Assembly: GCA_020310875.1 (NCBI GenBank)
Contig: CM035439.1
Coordinates: forward strand, 142,236,139-142,300,138
Direction of reading: 5' to 3'
Length of the DNA stretch: 64,000 nt
Origin: Ceratopteris richardii
Lineage: Eukaryota > Streptophyta > Polypodiopsida > Polypodiales > Pteridaceae
The notes under the pieces are model-generated. The model had not been told where the DNA came from and searched no databases. It saw nothing but the letters and a program-made list of their open reading frames with translations. How positions within the stretch are numbered: position 1 is the first letter of the stretch; every line of letters begins with the position of its first letter. This document shows positions 11,061-23,244 of the stretch, piece after piece. The translations under genes and the position numbers were made by a program.

Positions 11061-11786
11061 TCACATGAAGATTCATTACTCCTAATGCTAATAAAATGAG
11101 AGGCAACTCTTCGAAACCCTATGACTTAAAAAAAATCTTATGAACAACTTTTTTTATAATTTCATCACTTGTTTTAGCCATGTTAACCCGGATGAGGCTC
11201 ACAATATCATGATGAAGGATTTTATTGTTGTCATAACTTGCATGGAGTAGGTTGCAACTAATTTTATTTTGTACATCCTTATTTGTGTGTAGTATGAGCA
11301 TGGAAGCTCTCTTTATTGATGCATGTAGGACATCTATCTCTTTAGTTGGAATGACATGTCACTTCTTGCATGGTTGCATAACCATGCTTTGTTGCATACA
11401 TGGTTGCCTTTATTGTATTATCACATTTATGTGAGCAAGGATAATCATAGTATTTTGAGCTAGATTCTATCGTGTTGTGCCTCTAAGATAATTCCATTTG
11501 CGCATAGATACCCCATAAATTTGGGGCTTCTACCTTTGTTTCATATGAACTATACTTGAGGGCTTATCAAATGTAAGCATCTAAATTGCCTATTGAATTG
11601 TCTTTGGAAAATGTTTTCTTAGTTCATCTCTCTCTTTGGGTGCTAGAGAAGTTGTTGAGATTGTGTCTTGTGTAGGAGCCAAGGTAAGTAGAACCAAGCG
11701 ATCATGGAATTGAGTTCAAAGAATTTCCAACAACAAATAGTTCTCTCTATATGGAGTGATAGACTGCAATGCTTTAGTGGGACACT
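11061..11786. other. Unassigned sequence before gypsy LTR F
   Basis: AT-rich sequence without a sustained reading frame on either strand. It is flanked on the left by copia gag relics and on the right by the LTR that starts at 11787. No polypurine tract precedes that LTR, so this stretch is probably the older DNA into which element F inserted. Confidence 0.4.
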
Positions 11787-12185
11787 TGTTTTTGTAGAAT
11801 AAAGAAGCACAGGAAAAGGAGCCCCAAAAACTTCCAATTTATGGGCACAATTTTTCTTCTTGAAATTCCTATGAAAACCTCATAAAGCCATGTAAATGCA
11901 CTAGAGGAGTCCTCTAAATGCATAAATCCGAAATTCCTATGAAAACCTCATAAAGCCATGTAAATGCACTAGAGGAGTCCTCTAAATGCATAAATCCCAA
12001 ACACTGTATCATAATCCTTGTAAAATAGTAGGAAGTTAGGCTTTCCTTAATAACGTGCTGGTCTCTTGTGTGAAAGGACCATTTTTAGGGCACATGTATA
12101 TAAGTCATTTGATGACACTTTGTAAGGACTTTTTGCCATTGTGATTAAGAGAGAACTCTGATTTTTGAATTTGCTTCTTCTTCCT
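11787..12185 (+). mobile_element. Gypsy LTR F, 5' part (split by copia A)
   Basis: The sequence parallels the element C LTR from its TGTTG start: the GCCCCAAAA block, CTAGAGGAGTCCTCTA, TAAAATAGTAGGAA, GGTCTCTTGTGTGAAAGGACCATTT, TATATAAGTC and CTTTTTGCCATTGTGA. It diverges near 12185, where the copia A LTR takes over. The rest of the same LTR resumes at 24062, so copia A lies inside this LTR. A 68-bp internal tandem duplication is listed separately. It is clearly more diverged than the element C LTRs, hence older. Confidence 0.75.
11862..11997 (+). repeat. 68-bp tandem duplication inside LTR F
   Basis: The unit at 11862-11929 is repeated at 11930-11997 with no difference that I can see by eye. 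Each copy contains the GAGGAGTCCTC hairpin of the LTR. The other LTRs of the family have only one copy. Near-identity of the two units implies that the duplication is recent compared with the age of the LTR. Confidence 0.85.
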
Positions 12186-12837
12186 CAAGTATGTGGCAAG
12201 TGAAGAGACAAGGAGGGCATGTGAAGAAACATGGAGGACATATGAAGAGTCATAGAAATCTCTCATGGCTATATAAAGACCATCCAAGCTCATTCAAGGT
12301 GTGTGTGGATGCTAGGAAGTCGAGGTGCTGCATATATATGTGCCATTGAGCCATAGAGTCTCATAGATGCTCTTATTCTCTTGTATATCTCTCCTACCCT
12401 TTCCAAAGGGTGCTCCATTTCTGTAGCATCCTATTAGAACTTCAATTTCTCTTTGTAGGGAGCTCCATTTTGAGATTTCTTGTAAATCCTAGAAAGCTTA
12501 TAAATCAAGGATTCTAGTCCAAAATGAATTTTTGCAAAATGCTTCTTTTTCTGTGAGATATTTCTACTTATTTGTCTATTACTCTATCATAAAACCTGCT
12601 AAGAAAACTGCACTGTCTTGTGTGACTCTGTTGATAGGTCTACATGTGTCAAAATCCAATGATTCATAGCTCATTTGAAAGTGCTTACTATCTAATTTCG
12701 GTGGCTAAAAGGGTTTGTGGATTGAATTCTTGAATTTTGAGATATACTAGTTTTAGTGAGTATTGGTTTGAGGGCAGATAGGTCTTGGGAAGGGTCCAAG
12801 CTTCTTGTTGTGCATTTATAGGAGAAATCTTCCAGCA
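12186..12837 (+). repeat. Copia A left LTR (5'-truncated)
   Basis: Matches 23410-24061 of the right LTR through to the CA end, with scattered differences. The promoter TATATAAAG is at 12270-12278. The first part of the LTR, present at 23245-23410, is missing. Confidence 0.85.
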
Positions 12838-12838
12838 G

Positions 12839-12850
12839 TGGTATCAGAGC
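12839..12850 (+). promoter_or_regulatory. Primer-binding site, initiator-Met tRNA (copia A)
   Basis: TGGTATCAGAGC one base after the LTR end. Confidence 0.9.
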
Positions 12851-13044
12851 TCCTTGTGGACATCAAGGAGCGTTCAATGAAGGAGGCTAAGCCAAGGAAT
12901 CAACTATTGAAGCCTTTACAAATCTTGAAGGAGGTTGCAAACTTGGAACCAAGGGGGAGCTTCATCTTCATCACACAAAGGGACTTCACTTTCAACAAAG
13001 GAGGTAATCCCACACCATATTTCAATTTTAGGTGATTCAAGAGG

Positions 13045-13847
13045 ATGAGAGAGGTATCCAACCAGATTGAGTTGGACAAAGACAACTTTCAACCTTGGAA
13101 GTTTAGGATGACAAACTTCATCATGAGCAAGGACCTAGGAGGCATAATCAATGGAGGAGATGTCAAACCAATTGTTGTGGATCCAACTAACCCTATCGAC
13201 CAAGAAAAGAGATCAATTAGACAATGGGAGGTAAGAAATAGAAGGGTTATATTTGTGATATCTCAGCATGTAAGCAACACAATGATAGGTCACATTCAAA
13301 GCATGGAGACCGCCAAGGAAATGTGGGAATATTTGGAAACACAAAGGCAAAGAAGGTACAACTCAAAAATGAGCTCAACAACTTGAAGAAAGGAGGTAAC
13401 CAATCCATACATGATTACATAATTAAAGCCAAAGGTATTAGAGATTCATTGGCAACCATAGGACATTCAATTGATGATGATGACATGGTTGCATTTGTAC
13501 TTAATGGTCTTGAAGATGATGACAAGTGGAGGAACTTCATATCCTCATTGTATGCCAGGGAGAACATGCCTTATTTTGATCAATTGAACACTTTAATGGT
13601 TAATGAAGAAATATTGCAAGGTGGAAGCAAGGGCAAAGGTGCCCAAGGTCAAATGTTATATGTAGGTAGAGGAAGAGGCAAAGCATCAAGAGGTAGAGGA
13701 AGAGGAAGGCAAAGCCAAAGCAAGCAAAGTGACAACGGAGAGGACTCAAATGAAGGCTCATCTTCAAATGGAAGAGGTAGAGGCAGAAACAATAGAGGAA
13801 GAGCAAGAGGATCAAGAAGCAATGGATGCTTCATTGTGGGAAGCTAG
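13045..13847 (+). pseudogene. gag: Copia A gag
   Basis: Frame 13045-13386 gives EVSNQIELDKDNFQPWKFRM and MWEYLETQ, and frame 13323-13847 continues with KNELNNLKKGGNQSIHDYI, FVLNGLEDDDKWRNF and a long Arg-Gly-rich tail (GRGRGKASRGRGRG). The two frames overlap with a shift near 13350. The knuckle spans 13826-13860 but is split by a one-base deletion: the first Cys is in this frame, while CGKLGHWASEC is in the next. The expected product is the capsid and nucleocapsid precursor. Confidence 0.85.
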
Positions 13848-14356
13848 GACATTGGGCAAGTGAATGCTACCAAAGGAGGAACAATGCTCAAGGTAACTAT
13901 GCTTCAAATAAGTCTAGTGATCAAGTTCTTGCTATGAATCATGCATATGGAGATAGTAAACATAAGAAGGATGATACTTGGTACATAGATAGTGGATGTA
14001 GCAATCATATGCCTTGTACGGAGGACATGTTTTGCAGTTTACAGGCTCCAAAGCAAAGAGGATGTGTAGAGATAGGTGACAACATCGAGCATGAGATCAA
14101 ACACATTGGTGATGCCAAGTTTCAGGATGGCAAGAAGAGCAAGATACTATATGAGGTATTATATGTCCCTACTATTACAAAGAATCTCACTTCTATTGGT
14201 CAAATGGTAGATAAAGGATACCAAGTGAAGCTCAATAGCAAAGGTTGCTTCATAGAGGATCCAAAGAATGGATTTCAGCTTGTGGCAAAAGGAGAGAAGC
14301 ATGGAAGGATGTTTACTCTCAATATCAAGCAAAATAGATTTGGATTTGTGGAATAA
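13826..14356 (+). pseudogene. Copia A protease region
   Basis: After the broken knuckle, the frame reads DDTWYIDSGCSNHMPC near 13975-14020, an intact D-S-G aspartic protease triad with the family SNHM context. It continues with HIGDAKFQDGKKSK, ILYEVLYVPTITKNLTSIGQM and the pre-integrase block to 14356. A frame change leads into integrase at 14268-14356. Confidence 0.85.
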
Positions 14357-15300
14357 AAGGATAGGACATGTAAACATTGAAAAGCTAAAGAACATGGAGA
14401 AAAGTGCATTGGTCAAAGGGCTTCCAAACTTCTCAACATCACATCTTCATGAGGTATGTGAAGCTTGTCAATTTGGGAAGCAAACTAGGTTGCATTTCAA
14501 GTCAAGCAAGTATGTTTCTCCAAGGGTTTTGGATTTACTGCATACAGATGTATGGGGACCTTCAAGAGAACCTTCCCATGCAGGTAATAGGTACTTTGTT
14601 ACCTTTATTGATGATTGTTCAAGGAAAATTTGGTTGTATATAATCAAGCAAAAATCAGATGTGTTTGAAGTATTCAAAAAATACAAGGCACATGTTGAGA
14701 ATGAAACAAGTCATAGGATTAAAACCCTAAGGTCAGATGGAGGGGGAGAATATTTTGCCAATGAGTTCACAAGGTTCTTAGAAGATGAAGACATAAGGAG
14801 GTAATACACATGCAGGTATACCCCTCAACAAAATGGTATTTTAGAAAGAAAGAATAGACAAATTACAGAGGTAGCTAGATGCATGTTGAATGAGATGAAT
14901 GTACATTTCTCATATTGGGCTGATGCAGCAACCACAGCAGCATATATTATGAACAGGATACCAACTTCAGGAGTTCATGATCTTACTCCAGATGAGGTAT
15001 ACTATCAAAGGAAACCAGATTTGTCTCATTTAATGATTTTTGGTTTTCATATGCTATGTTCATGTCCCACAGGAAGTTAGAAAGGTAAACTTGATGCTAG
15101 GGCTGAAAAATGCATTTTTGTTGGCTACTCAAATGAGCAAAAGGGGTACAGGTGTTATAATCCAGTCACTAAAAATCTTAGAGTGTCAAGGGATTTTGTG
15201 TTTGATGAGTTAAAACCTTGGTATGGAGGTGTGAATGATTTGCAGGAAGAAGACTTTGTACATGCAGATTAGGTACATGAAGAGCAAGTGCAAGTTAGCA
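14268..15300 (+). pseudogene. Copia A integrase
   Basis: Frame 14268-14804 carries the zinc-binding HHCC domain (KRIGHVNIEKL, then HEVCEACQFGK) and the catalytic core with LLHTDVWGPS, FIDDCSRKIWLY and LRSDGGGEYF. A TAA at 14802-14804 interrupts it. The frame then gives YTPQQNGILERKNRQI, which holds the last acidic residue of the DDE triad, followed by 14883-15080 and GYSNEQKGYRCYNPVTKNL. A further stop near 15080 and one near 15272 show decay. Confidence 0.85.
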
Positions 15301-15499
15301 CTACATTGAGTGGACCAAGTACGCCAAGTCCTTCACAAAGCTCATCATCATGGAAGGGCAAGAAAAAGGAGTTAGAGCATACATCAAAATGTATCCACAA
15401 TAGAGGTAATGGAGGTAACTTGGTAAGAGATTTTCATTCAAGTAAAGATGAAGATGAATTTGAAGAAGTTGTAACTCCTGAAGTGCAAAAAAATGGACA

Positions 15500-16128
15500 T
15501 TGAAGAAATATCCAATCACAGGTTGTGAAAGGAGGTCAGAAAGAGTAAAACATCCTATTCAAAAGATCACTTATGATAGCTGTATTGCAAATCATTATGC
15601 TTATATGACACAGGTTATCAAAGATAAGGAACTGTCAAGCTATGAGGAAGGTAGCCAACACAAGGAATGGAGAGATGCTATGGATGAGGAGATTCAAGCT
15701 CTCAAGGAAAACCAAACTTGGGAATTGGTACCTAGAGAAGAAGGCATGAAGGTAGTCACAAACAAATGGGTGTACAAAGTCAAAAGGAATTCAGATGGAT
15801 CTTTAGCAAGGTACAAAGCAAGGTTAATGGCTAAGCGCTACACAAAAACAATTGGGCTTGATTATGAAGAAACTTTTAGTCCTGTTGCAAATAAGAATAC
15901 AATTAGGACTTTGATTTCAGTGGCAGCTTCTAAAAGATGGAGAATGTATCAATTAGACATTAAAAATTCTTTTCTTAATGGAAATTTGGAAGAAGTGGTT
16001 TATATGTATCAACTCATAGGTTATGAAGATGAAAAGAAGCATGATTTTGTGTGTAAACTAAAGAAGGCTTTGTATGGACTCAAGCAAGCACCTAGAACAT
16101 GGAATCAGAGATTTGTCGAGTACCAAAT
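15500..16128 (+). pseudogene. Copia A reverse transcriptase, N-terminal half
   Basis: The frame contains HKEWRDAMDEEIQALKENQ, WELVPREEGMK, RYKARLMAKRY, DYEETFSPVANKNTIR, then MYQLDIKNSFLNGNLEE (the first catalytic Asp) and [20 protein letters not shown]. It is cut after codons for VEYQ by the nested LTR element. Without that insertion and one CAAAT copy, the frame runs directly into MKCGYVASDSDPS at 22187. Confidence 0.9.
16124..16128. repeat. Target-site duplication, left copy
   Basis: CAAAT immediately before the TG of the nested LTR element, repeated at 22182-22186. Confidence 0.9.
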
Positions 16129-17857
16129 TGTTGGAGCAAGCAATTTCCAATTTCACCACTCGTAGCACTTCTTGTTTTTTTCATATAAAGCACACCGAAA
16201 AGCTCGTAGATATTTTACACATGACTCTACTCTTAGAATTTTGTATGAACCAAAGCTTATAAAAACACAAGGAGAAATAAAAAAGGGAAGAGTACATGCA
16301 TAACTTTTTCACCAAAAAGGAACGCATAAAATCTTCACGAACTACCTTCCTTAAATCAAGGGAATCAAGCCGATCTTTCTTTTTAGAAAGGAATATACAT
16401 GCGGTGACTTTTGCCGCTTAACATTACTTGTATATAAACATAAGTGATCAATGAAAAAGTGGGCGACGCTGTTAGTTCATGGCATATATGTTATCGTCTG
16501 CCCCATTACATTCTCTCTCTCTGTGTCATCACAGAGAGATAATAGGAATGTGCAGAACTTATGGAGACTCATTTCTTTCTGCATTCAGTAATGCATTGAT
16601 GTGTGTGTGACGTACCGCATCATTATATCATGATCTCTTTATTGTGCAACATGTATATGCATCAGTATCACTGCAACGCTGATTTTACTTGACGATCATG
16701 ACTCATGCACTCGATACTATGAACCAAGGTTACGGGAATAACACCTTAGCATATTTATGTTCAATATCCTGTTAATCTATCGCTATAGATTGAGGATAAT
16801 ATATCAGCACTACATGTATGATGTGAATTCGAAATTTTACAAGAAGACAATTATATGTCTGCACTCATATGTCCGTGCACAGTTCATGTGTGTGCGCATC
16901 TTCATTATGAAGAGATCAGATTTATATACTTGCTTGTATGACAATACAATACTTGATGAGCATGAACGCCATTATTGAAATGTATGTAATCAGTTTGTGT
17001 GATCGGATTCTGTATACACAATTAATGTGTGCATATTTGTTCTTGATGCATATAATCATTTGAGATGTCATGTATACAAATGTAATTATCTACAGACGCC
17101 TTCTTGAAGCAGTTGCCAACAGTTCGAAGTTCATATACAACTGAAGCCAAAGCTCACATATCCGTGCACCTATAGTCAAACAAGACAAAGGAAGATTTTT
17201 GGAAGATTTCATAAAGTCTTTTTCACTGCCGATTAATCTATTGAAGGATTATAGTTGTCGAGTTCTACTGGAGGCTATTTAACGCAGGAGAGTTTACAAT
17301 CTATCTCGGTATCTTTGAAAGGCTACTCCTATGCATGATGCATATGCGAGAAATATGCAAATTACTAGCATTTCATATTAAACCTTTGTCATGATTTACA
17401 AAGTCAAGTACTGGAGTTGAAGACTCAATATTTCATATTAATATTGAGCTGAGTTGCATACGTCTATCTATGTACTCATACATATCTTTGTTCTTCAAGT
17501 TTCGTTGGCACTCTATCACTTCGGACCGAATGCAGGTTGCACATCAGCATTTTTCCTACAAAAGCCAACATGGTTTCGACTACATCTTTTGTGCACAAAT
17601 CACTTAAAGATATTTACTTTATGAAATGCATTCACATGCAAATCGTTTGTGCATGAACGTTCATATGTTATTATGAACATGAGCATTTTTGTAAGAATAC
17701 TCTTTTTGTATTTATGAGGAGAACGTATTGAAGTCAATTCCTCTCATGATTATTCAATTGGGACAGTACCTTCATTTATGTGTAAATCTTGGAGTTATTC
17801 TTTACTCCATACAGCAACACACGTTTCCGCATTATATTCAATTACCATATTCTCACA
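16129..17857 (+). repeat. LARD left LTR
   Basis: Direct repeat of 20452-22181. It begins TGTTGGAGCAAGC and ends CTCACA. Confidence 0.92.
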
Positions 17858-17858
17858 G

Positions 17859-17871
17859 TGGTATCAGAGCC
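17859..17871 (+). promoter_or_regulatory. Primer-binding site, initiator-Met tRNA (LARD)
   Basis: TGGTATCAGAGCC lies one base after the left LTR. Confidence 0.9.
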
Positions 17872-20441
17872 TTCCATAACCCTTCTTGGCCTTCATTAAC
17901 TCTTGTTATTATTAAACTCATTGAAGATGTGTTGTACATCCATTGTAATCATTCACTTGAACAAATGACCTCTATATTTGTTCAATGCTACTTTAAGTTT
18001 TGATTGGAAGATCTAACACAGAAGGAGGCTATCATCATCAGGCTACAAAGGAAGATCCGAAATGAAGAAGCATCGACTCTTGAAGGCAATCAAGCTTGGT
18101 TATTCATCATCAAAGATCATCATCAAAGAAGACATGTCACTAGAAGCTTACTTCAAGGTTCATCAATGAGGAGATCTTATGAAGCATTACAAATGAATTC
18201 AAAAGAAGATGGTTGAAGACAAAGCTCTTGAAGGATTATACAACCCACAAGCCCCAAGGATCGGGATTCAAGATCAAAGGCTATCTTTGGCCTCAAAGCT
18301 CCTATACATTGAAGTCAATTAGTTCCAAGATTCCACAACTACAACAAAGAAGGTGGTCGCTACATTGGAAGCATTTATTCAGTATTGTATATCGATTCGG
18401 TACCTCTCTTGATAGATTTTCATTTCCCATGATCCTTGTGCACTTAAAACCATGGTTAGGATCAATGCATCACATAGATCTATCTTGGAGATATCCATTC
18501 TTTAGCATAAACCTCTTCTAAGCCTTCTTATAGGAATCCATATTATGACAATGATCATCCCCTTTGTAATTGGTTATATACCACATACATTTGTATCAAA
18601 AGAATATCTTAAAAGACATCTCATATAGCCTTAGTCCATCTCACATTAGCTCTTCAAAGCTATCTCTCTCTTGTTTGAGACATGTACACACAAATACAAA
18701 TTGTATTCGCAGCCAAGTGCTCCTCAAGCACTCTTCTCATTATCAAATAAGCTTAAAAAGGGATCATTCAAGTGGCGAGGCAAAGACCATAGAAGCCACT
18801 CTCCAAGGGCTTACCTATCCGATGGAAAGGACTACATTAAAGCCCACTTCTGCACATCGATTGGAAGAAGTAAAAGAAGCCATTGGCTAAAGGAAGACTT
18901 CCACAAAGCAGGAAGAAGAAGAAGGACGTGCATTCAATGCACTCAATCAAAGAAAAAGGACTTCCTCATAGTAGGAAGAAGAAGGACATTCATCCAATCA
19001 AAGAAGAAGACTTCCTCATAATAGGAAGATGAAGAAAGTGCATTTAACGCACTCATACAAAGGTAAAAAAGATTATTAGAAGTCTCATAAGCACTTTATA
19101 TGTGCTTTCATAAGTCACAATGACTTATATTCATCAAAGCTTGGATAGACTCACATGCATTAAGAGTCATATTAGAAGACTTGACATATACAAGGGCTGC
19201 ATATTATCACACAAATCACATTTCTTTGTAAAGCATAGTCAAGGTAGTCATGGTGGATCAAACTCCCTTTCTCATTAACCAATGTAAAGGACCAACATAT
19301 ATAGTTGGGTACAATACAAGTGGTGTGAGCACTTGATAAATAGTTATGGAAGAATTGTTCTACACACATAAGAAGTGAAATCACAAAATGGAGGTTAATC
19401 AAGACGATGGGATCTTGATTAGCTTCATTTCTTTATCAAATAAGTGAAGGAATAGGATCACTCTAGAGCTAGAGCTTTGCTCGCTCCAAGATGAGTGTGA
19501 AAAACTACAACCTCTGAACTTTACATTTGGACAAAGTTAAGTTGTTATACATAGATGGAAAAAGCCATAGATAAAGCCTTTTGTTGCTTTGTAACTTGTT
19601 TTGAAATTTCATCATGTATCTTGGTCCAATTCACCATCATCATGAGCTTATCTATCAAGCTCATGTACTTCTTTATTTGAAGTATTTTATGTATCAAGAA
19701 CTACCATACAAAAGGAACCATCATATGAAAGGGGAGTTACTCTTGAAGATCAACACATGAAGAAAAGACTACATTCTTGGAGGTCAACCACATCAAACAA
19801 GGACTACACATCGGAAGAGAAGATCAACCACATCAAGGACTACGAACTTGAAGAAAAGGTCAACTTCGTGAAGCAAGGACGAATTACCTAAGAAGAAGTT
19901 CAACTACATCAAGCAAGGACAACACTCTTGAAGAGAAGAACAGACATACAAATCGAGGACTACACTTTTAAAGAAAAGCTCAATCACATGAAGTAAGGAA
20001 TGCATCGATGGACGACATCAACTCAAAAGGGCATCAACAACAAGGGGAGAAAGAAAGCGAACACAAAAGATGAAAGTTATTCAACAAAGACAAGTTCAAA
20101 AGGAGCTCTCTACATCAAATGATCAAGAAGGAAAAGTCATCAAGCTCAAGAAGCAAATGTCATCATCAACATAAAAGTCTTGAAGATAATCATACCTGAT
20201 GGAAAGGCTACTTCAACATTCAATGACTACATCAATATCGAAGAATCTACATAACCAAGAACATGAAGAAGAATCACCCATGGAGAATGAAGCAAAGAAT
20301 AGAGAAGAAGGAAGTCGAACCACATATAGAAGAAAAGAATCAAGGCAAATAAAAATTGGATCAAACGGGAGAGTAGAAGGAAAGCAAGGTCAAGAGAGAG
20401 AACAGACAACATCAAAAGATGACTGGTAGAATTTGAAGATT
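17872..20441 (+). other. LARD interior, no retroviral coding
   Basis: Only short frames occur (up to about 116 codons), none with retroelement motifs. Two low-complexity zones are visible. 18895-19060 is built on repeats of an AGGAAGAAGAAGGAC-like word with CATTCAATGCACTC. 19725-20000 repeats words such as AAGGACTACA and CTTGAAGA with ACATCAA. Such interiors presumably keep only packaging and replication signals. Confidence 0.7.
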
Positions 20442-20450
20442 GAAGGGGAG
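20442..20450 (+). promoter_or_regulatory. Polypurine tract (LARD)
   Basis: GAAGGGGAG ends one base before the right LTR and is the plus-strand priming signal. Confidence 0.75.
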
Positions 20451-20451
20451 C

Positions 20452-22181
20452 TGTTGGAGCAAGCAATCTCCAAATTCACCACCCGTAGCACCTCTTGTTT
20501 TTTTCATATAAAGCACACCGAAAAGCTCGTAGATATTTTACACATGACCCTACTCTTAGAGTTTTGTATGAACCAAATCTTAAAAAATACAAGGAGAAAT
20601 AAAAAAGGAAAAAGTACATGCGTAACTTTTTCACCAAAAAGAAACGCATAAAATCTTCATGAACTACCTTCCTTAGATCAAGGGAATCAAGCCGATCTTT
20701 CTTTTTAGAAAGGAATATACATGCGGTGACTTTTGCCGCTTAACATTACTTGTATATAAACATAAGTGATCAATGAAAAAGTGGGCGATGTTGTTAGTTC
20801 ATGGCATATATGTTATCGTCTGCCCCATTACATTGTCTCTCTCTCTCTCTGTCATCACAGAGAGATAATAGGAACGTGCAAAACTTATGGAGACTCATTT
20901 CTTTCCGCATTCACTAATGCATTGATGTGTGTGTGATGTACCACATCATTATATCATGATCTCTTTATTGTGCAACATGTATATGCATCAGTATCATTGC
21001 AACGCTGATTTTACTTGACGATCATGACTCATGCACTCGATACTATGAACCAAGGTTACGGGAATAACACCTTAGCATATTTATGTTCAATATCCTGTTA
21101 ATCTATCGCTATAGATTGAGGATAATATATCAGTACTACATGTATGATGTGAATTCGAATTTTTACAACAAGACAACTATATGTCTGTGCTCATATGTCC
21201 GTGCAAAGTTCATGAGTGTGCGCATCTTCATTATGAATAGATCAGATTTATATACTTGCTTGTATGACAATACAATACTTGATGAGCATGAACGCCATTA
21301 TTGAAATGTATGTAATCATTTTGTGTGATCGGAGGTTGTATACACAATTAATGTGTGCATATTTGTTCCTGATTCATATAATCATTTGAGATGTCATTTA
21401 TACAAATGTAATTATCCACAGACGCCTTCTTGAAGCAATCACCAACAGTTTGAAGTTCATATACAACTGAATCCAGAGCTCACATATCCGTGCACCTACA
21501 GTCAAACAAGACAAAGGAAGATTTTTGGAAGATTTCATAAAGTCTTTTTAACTGCCGATTAATCTGTTGAAGGATTACAGTTGTCGAGTTCTATTAGAGT
21601 CTATTTAACGCAGGAGAGTTTACAATCTGTCTTGGTATCTTTGAAAGGCACTCTATGCATGATGCATATGCGAGAAATATGCAAATTACTAGCATTGCAT
21701 ATTAAACTTTTGTCATGATTTACAAAGTCAAGTACTGGAGTTGAAGACACAGTATTTCAGATTAATATTGAGCCGAGTTGCATATGTCTATCTGTGTACT
21801 CATACATATCTTTGTTCTTCAAGTTTCGTTCGCACTCTATCACTTCAGACCGAATGCAGGTTGCACATCAGCATTTTTCCTACAAAAGCCAACATGGTTT
21901 CGACTACATTGTTTGTGCACAAATCACTTAAAGATATTTACTTTATGAAATGCATTCACATGCAAATCGTTTGTACATGAACATTCATATGTTATTATGA
22001 ACATGAGCATTTTTGTAAGAATACTCTTTTTGTATTTATGAGGAGAACGTATTGAAGTCAATTCCTCTCATGATGATTCAATTGGGACAGTACCTTCATT
22101 TATGTGTAAATCTTGGAGTTATTCTTTACTCCATACACCAACACACGTTTCCGCATTATATTCAATTACCCTATTCTCACA
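20452..22181 (+). repeat. LARD right LTR
   Basis: Direct repeat of 16129-17857, the same length within one base. Differences by eye are scattered substitutions plus small indels, for example near 20836 and 21650. Confidence 0.92.
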
Positions 22182-22186
22182 CAAAT
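22182..22186. repeat. Target-site duplication, right copy
   Basis: CAAAT immediately after the CA end of the second LTR. It matches 16124-16128, and removal of the insert restores the copia RT frame. Confidence 0.9.
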
Positions 22187-23240
22187 GAAGTGTGGTTATG
22201 TTGCAAGTGATTCAGATCCTTCATTCTACATCAAAAGGGTTGATAGAGAATCTATATACATATGCATATATGTTGATGATCTTATCATAACAGGTGATAA
22301 TGATGCAGGTATCAAAGAAATTAAGGAAAATCTTGGGAAGGAGTTCAAGATATCATATCTTGGAATCCTCAAATACTTCTTGGGCATTGAGGTTATGTAC
22401 AAAAATGATGATCTCTACTAAATGCAAAGAAAATATTTGTTGGATGTATTGTACAGGTTTGGAATGAGTGGATGCAAACCACTAAAGCAACCAATGGATG
22501 TAAACAGCAAACTTAGCTCCACCCAAGGAGAAGAACTTGAGGACATTCATACCTATAGGAGCCTAATAGGCTCACTTATATATGGAACCATAACTAGACC
22601 TGATTTGGCATTTAGTGTAGGAGTTCTTTCTCAATATATGCATGCTTCTACTAATGATTATTTGAATGCAGCAAAGAGGATACTCAGGTACATCAAAGGT
22701 ACAATAAATCAAGGACTTTTCTATGCTTATGGAGGATCATTAGAGCTCAAAGGATATGCGGATGCTGATTGGGCCGGCTCCAAAGATGATAGAAGAAGCA
22801 CCACAAGTTATGTGATCATGTTAGGAAATAATTGTGCATCATGGAGTTCAAAGAAGCAACCCACAGTTGCTTTATCTTCAACCGAAGCTGAATATAGAGC
22901 CTTGGCCCAAGCTACTTGTGAGATAATGTGGATGAAAAAGCTAATGAAAGACTTGAATGTGCAGGTTGGATCAGTTCCTTTGTTTGGAGATAATATATCA
23001 AGCATCTATCTTGCAAACAATCCTATGTTACATGCAAGGAGCAAACACATCAAAGTCCACTATCACTTCATAAGGCAGAAGGTGCTTGAAAAGGAAGTGG
23101 ATATTCATCATGTAAGTACAAAGGACTAGGTAGTTGATCTACTAACAAAGTTCTTGGATGCTGGAAAGCTTGCTAAGCTGAAGCAAGCCATACAACTCAA
23201 GGAACCAACTTCAAACTCAAAAGAAACTTGAGCTTGAGGG
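22187..23240 (+). pseudogene. Copia A reverse transcriptase C-terminal half and RNase H
   Basis: The frame resumes with CGYVASDSDPSFYIKR and ICIYVDDLIITGDND, the YVDD catalytic box. A stop at 22419-22421 precedes 22422-23129, which carries QRKYLLDVLYRFGMSGCKP, the RNase H signature YADADWAGSKDDRRSTTS and SSTEAEYRALAQATCE. A TAG at 23127-23129 follows KD. The usual C-terminal TKFLDAGKLAKLKQAI block continues beyond it up to the polypurine tract. Confidence 0.88.
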
Positions 23241-23244
23241 GGAG
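23236..23244 (+). promoter_or_regulatory. Polypurine tract (copia A)
   Basis: GAGGGGGAG directly abuts the TG start of the right LTR. Confidence 0.85.

Larger units (their letters stand above)
16129..22181 (+). mobile_element. Non-autonomous large LTR element (LARD-like)
   Basis: The element has two long LTRs (1729 and 1730 bp) starting TGTTGGAGCAAGC and ending TTCTCACA, a primer site for initiator-Met tRNA, a purine tract before the right LTR, and CAAAT duplications. The 2.6-kb interior holds no frame resembling gag, protease, RT, RNase H or integrase. This matches the definition of large retrotransposon derivatives, which are mobilised by a relative's proteins. The LTRs differ by a modest number of substitutions and small indels, so insertion is not very recent but is younger than host element copia A. 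Confidence 0.92.

Noticed and set aside
17728-19021. Short frames in the LARD interior as accessory genes
   Set aside because: All are under about 120 codons, overlap in different frames, and show no conserved motif.
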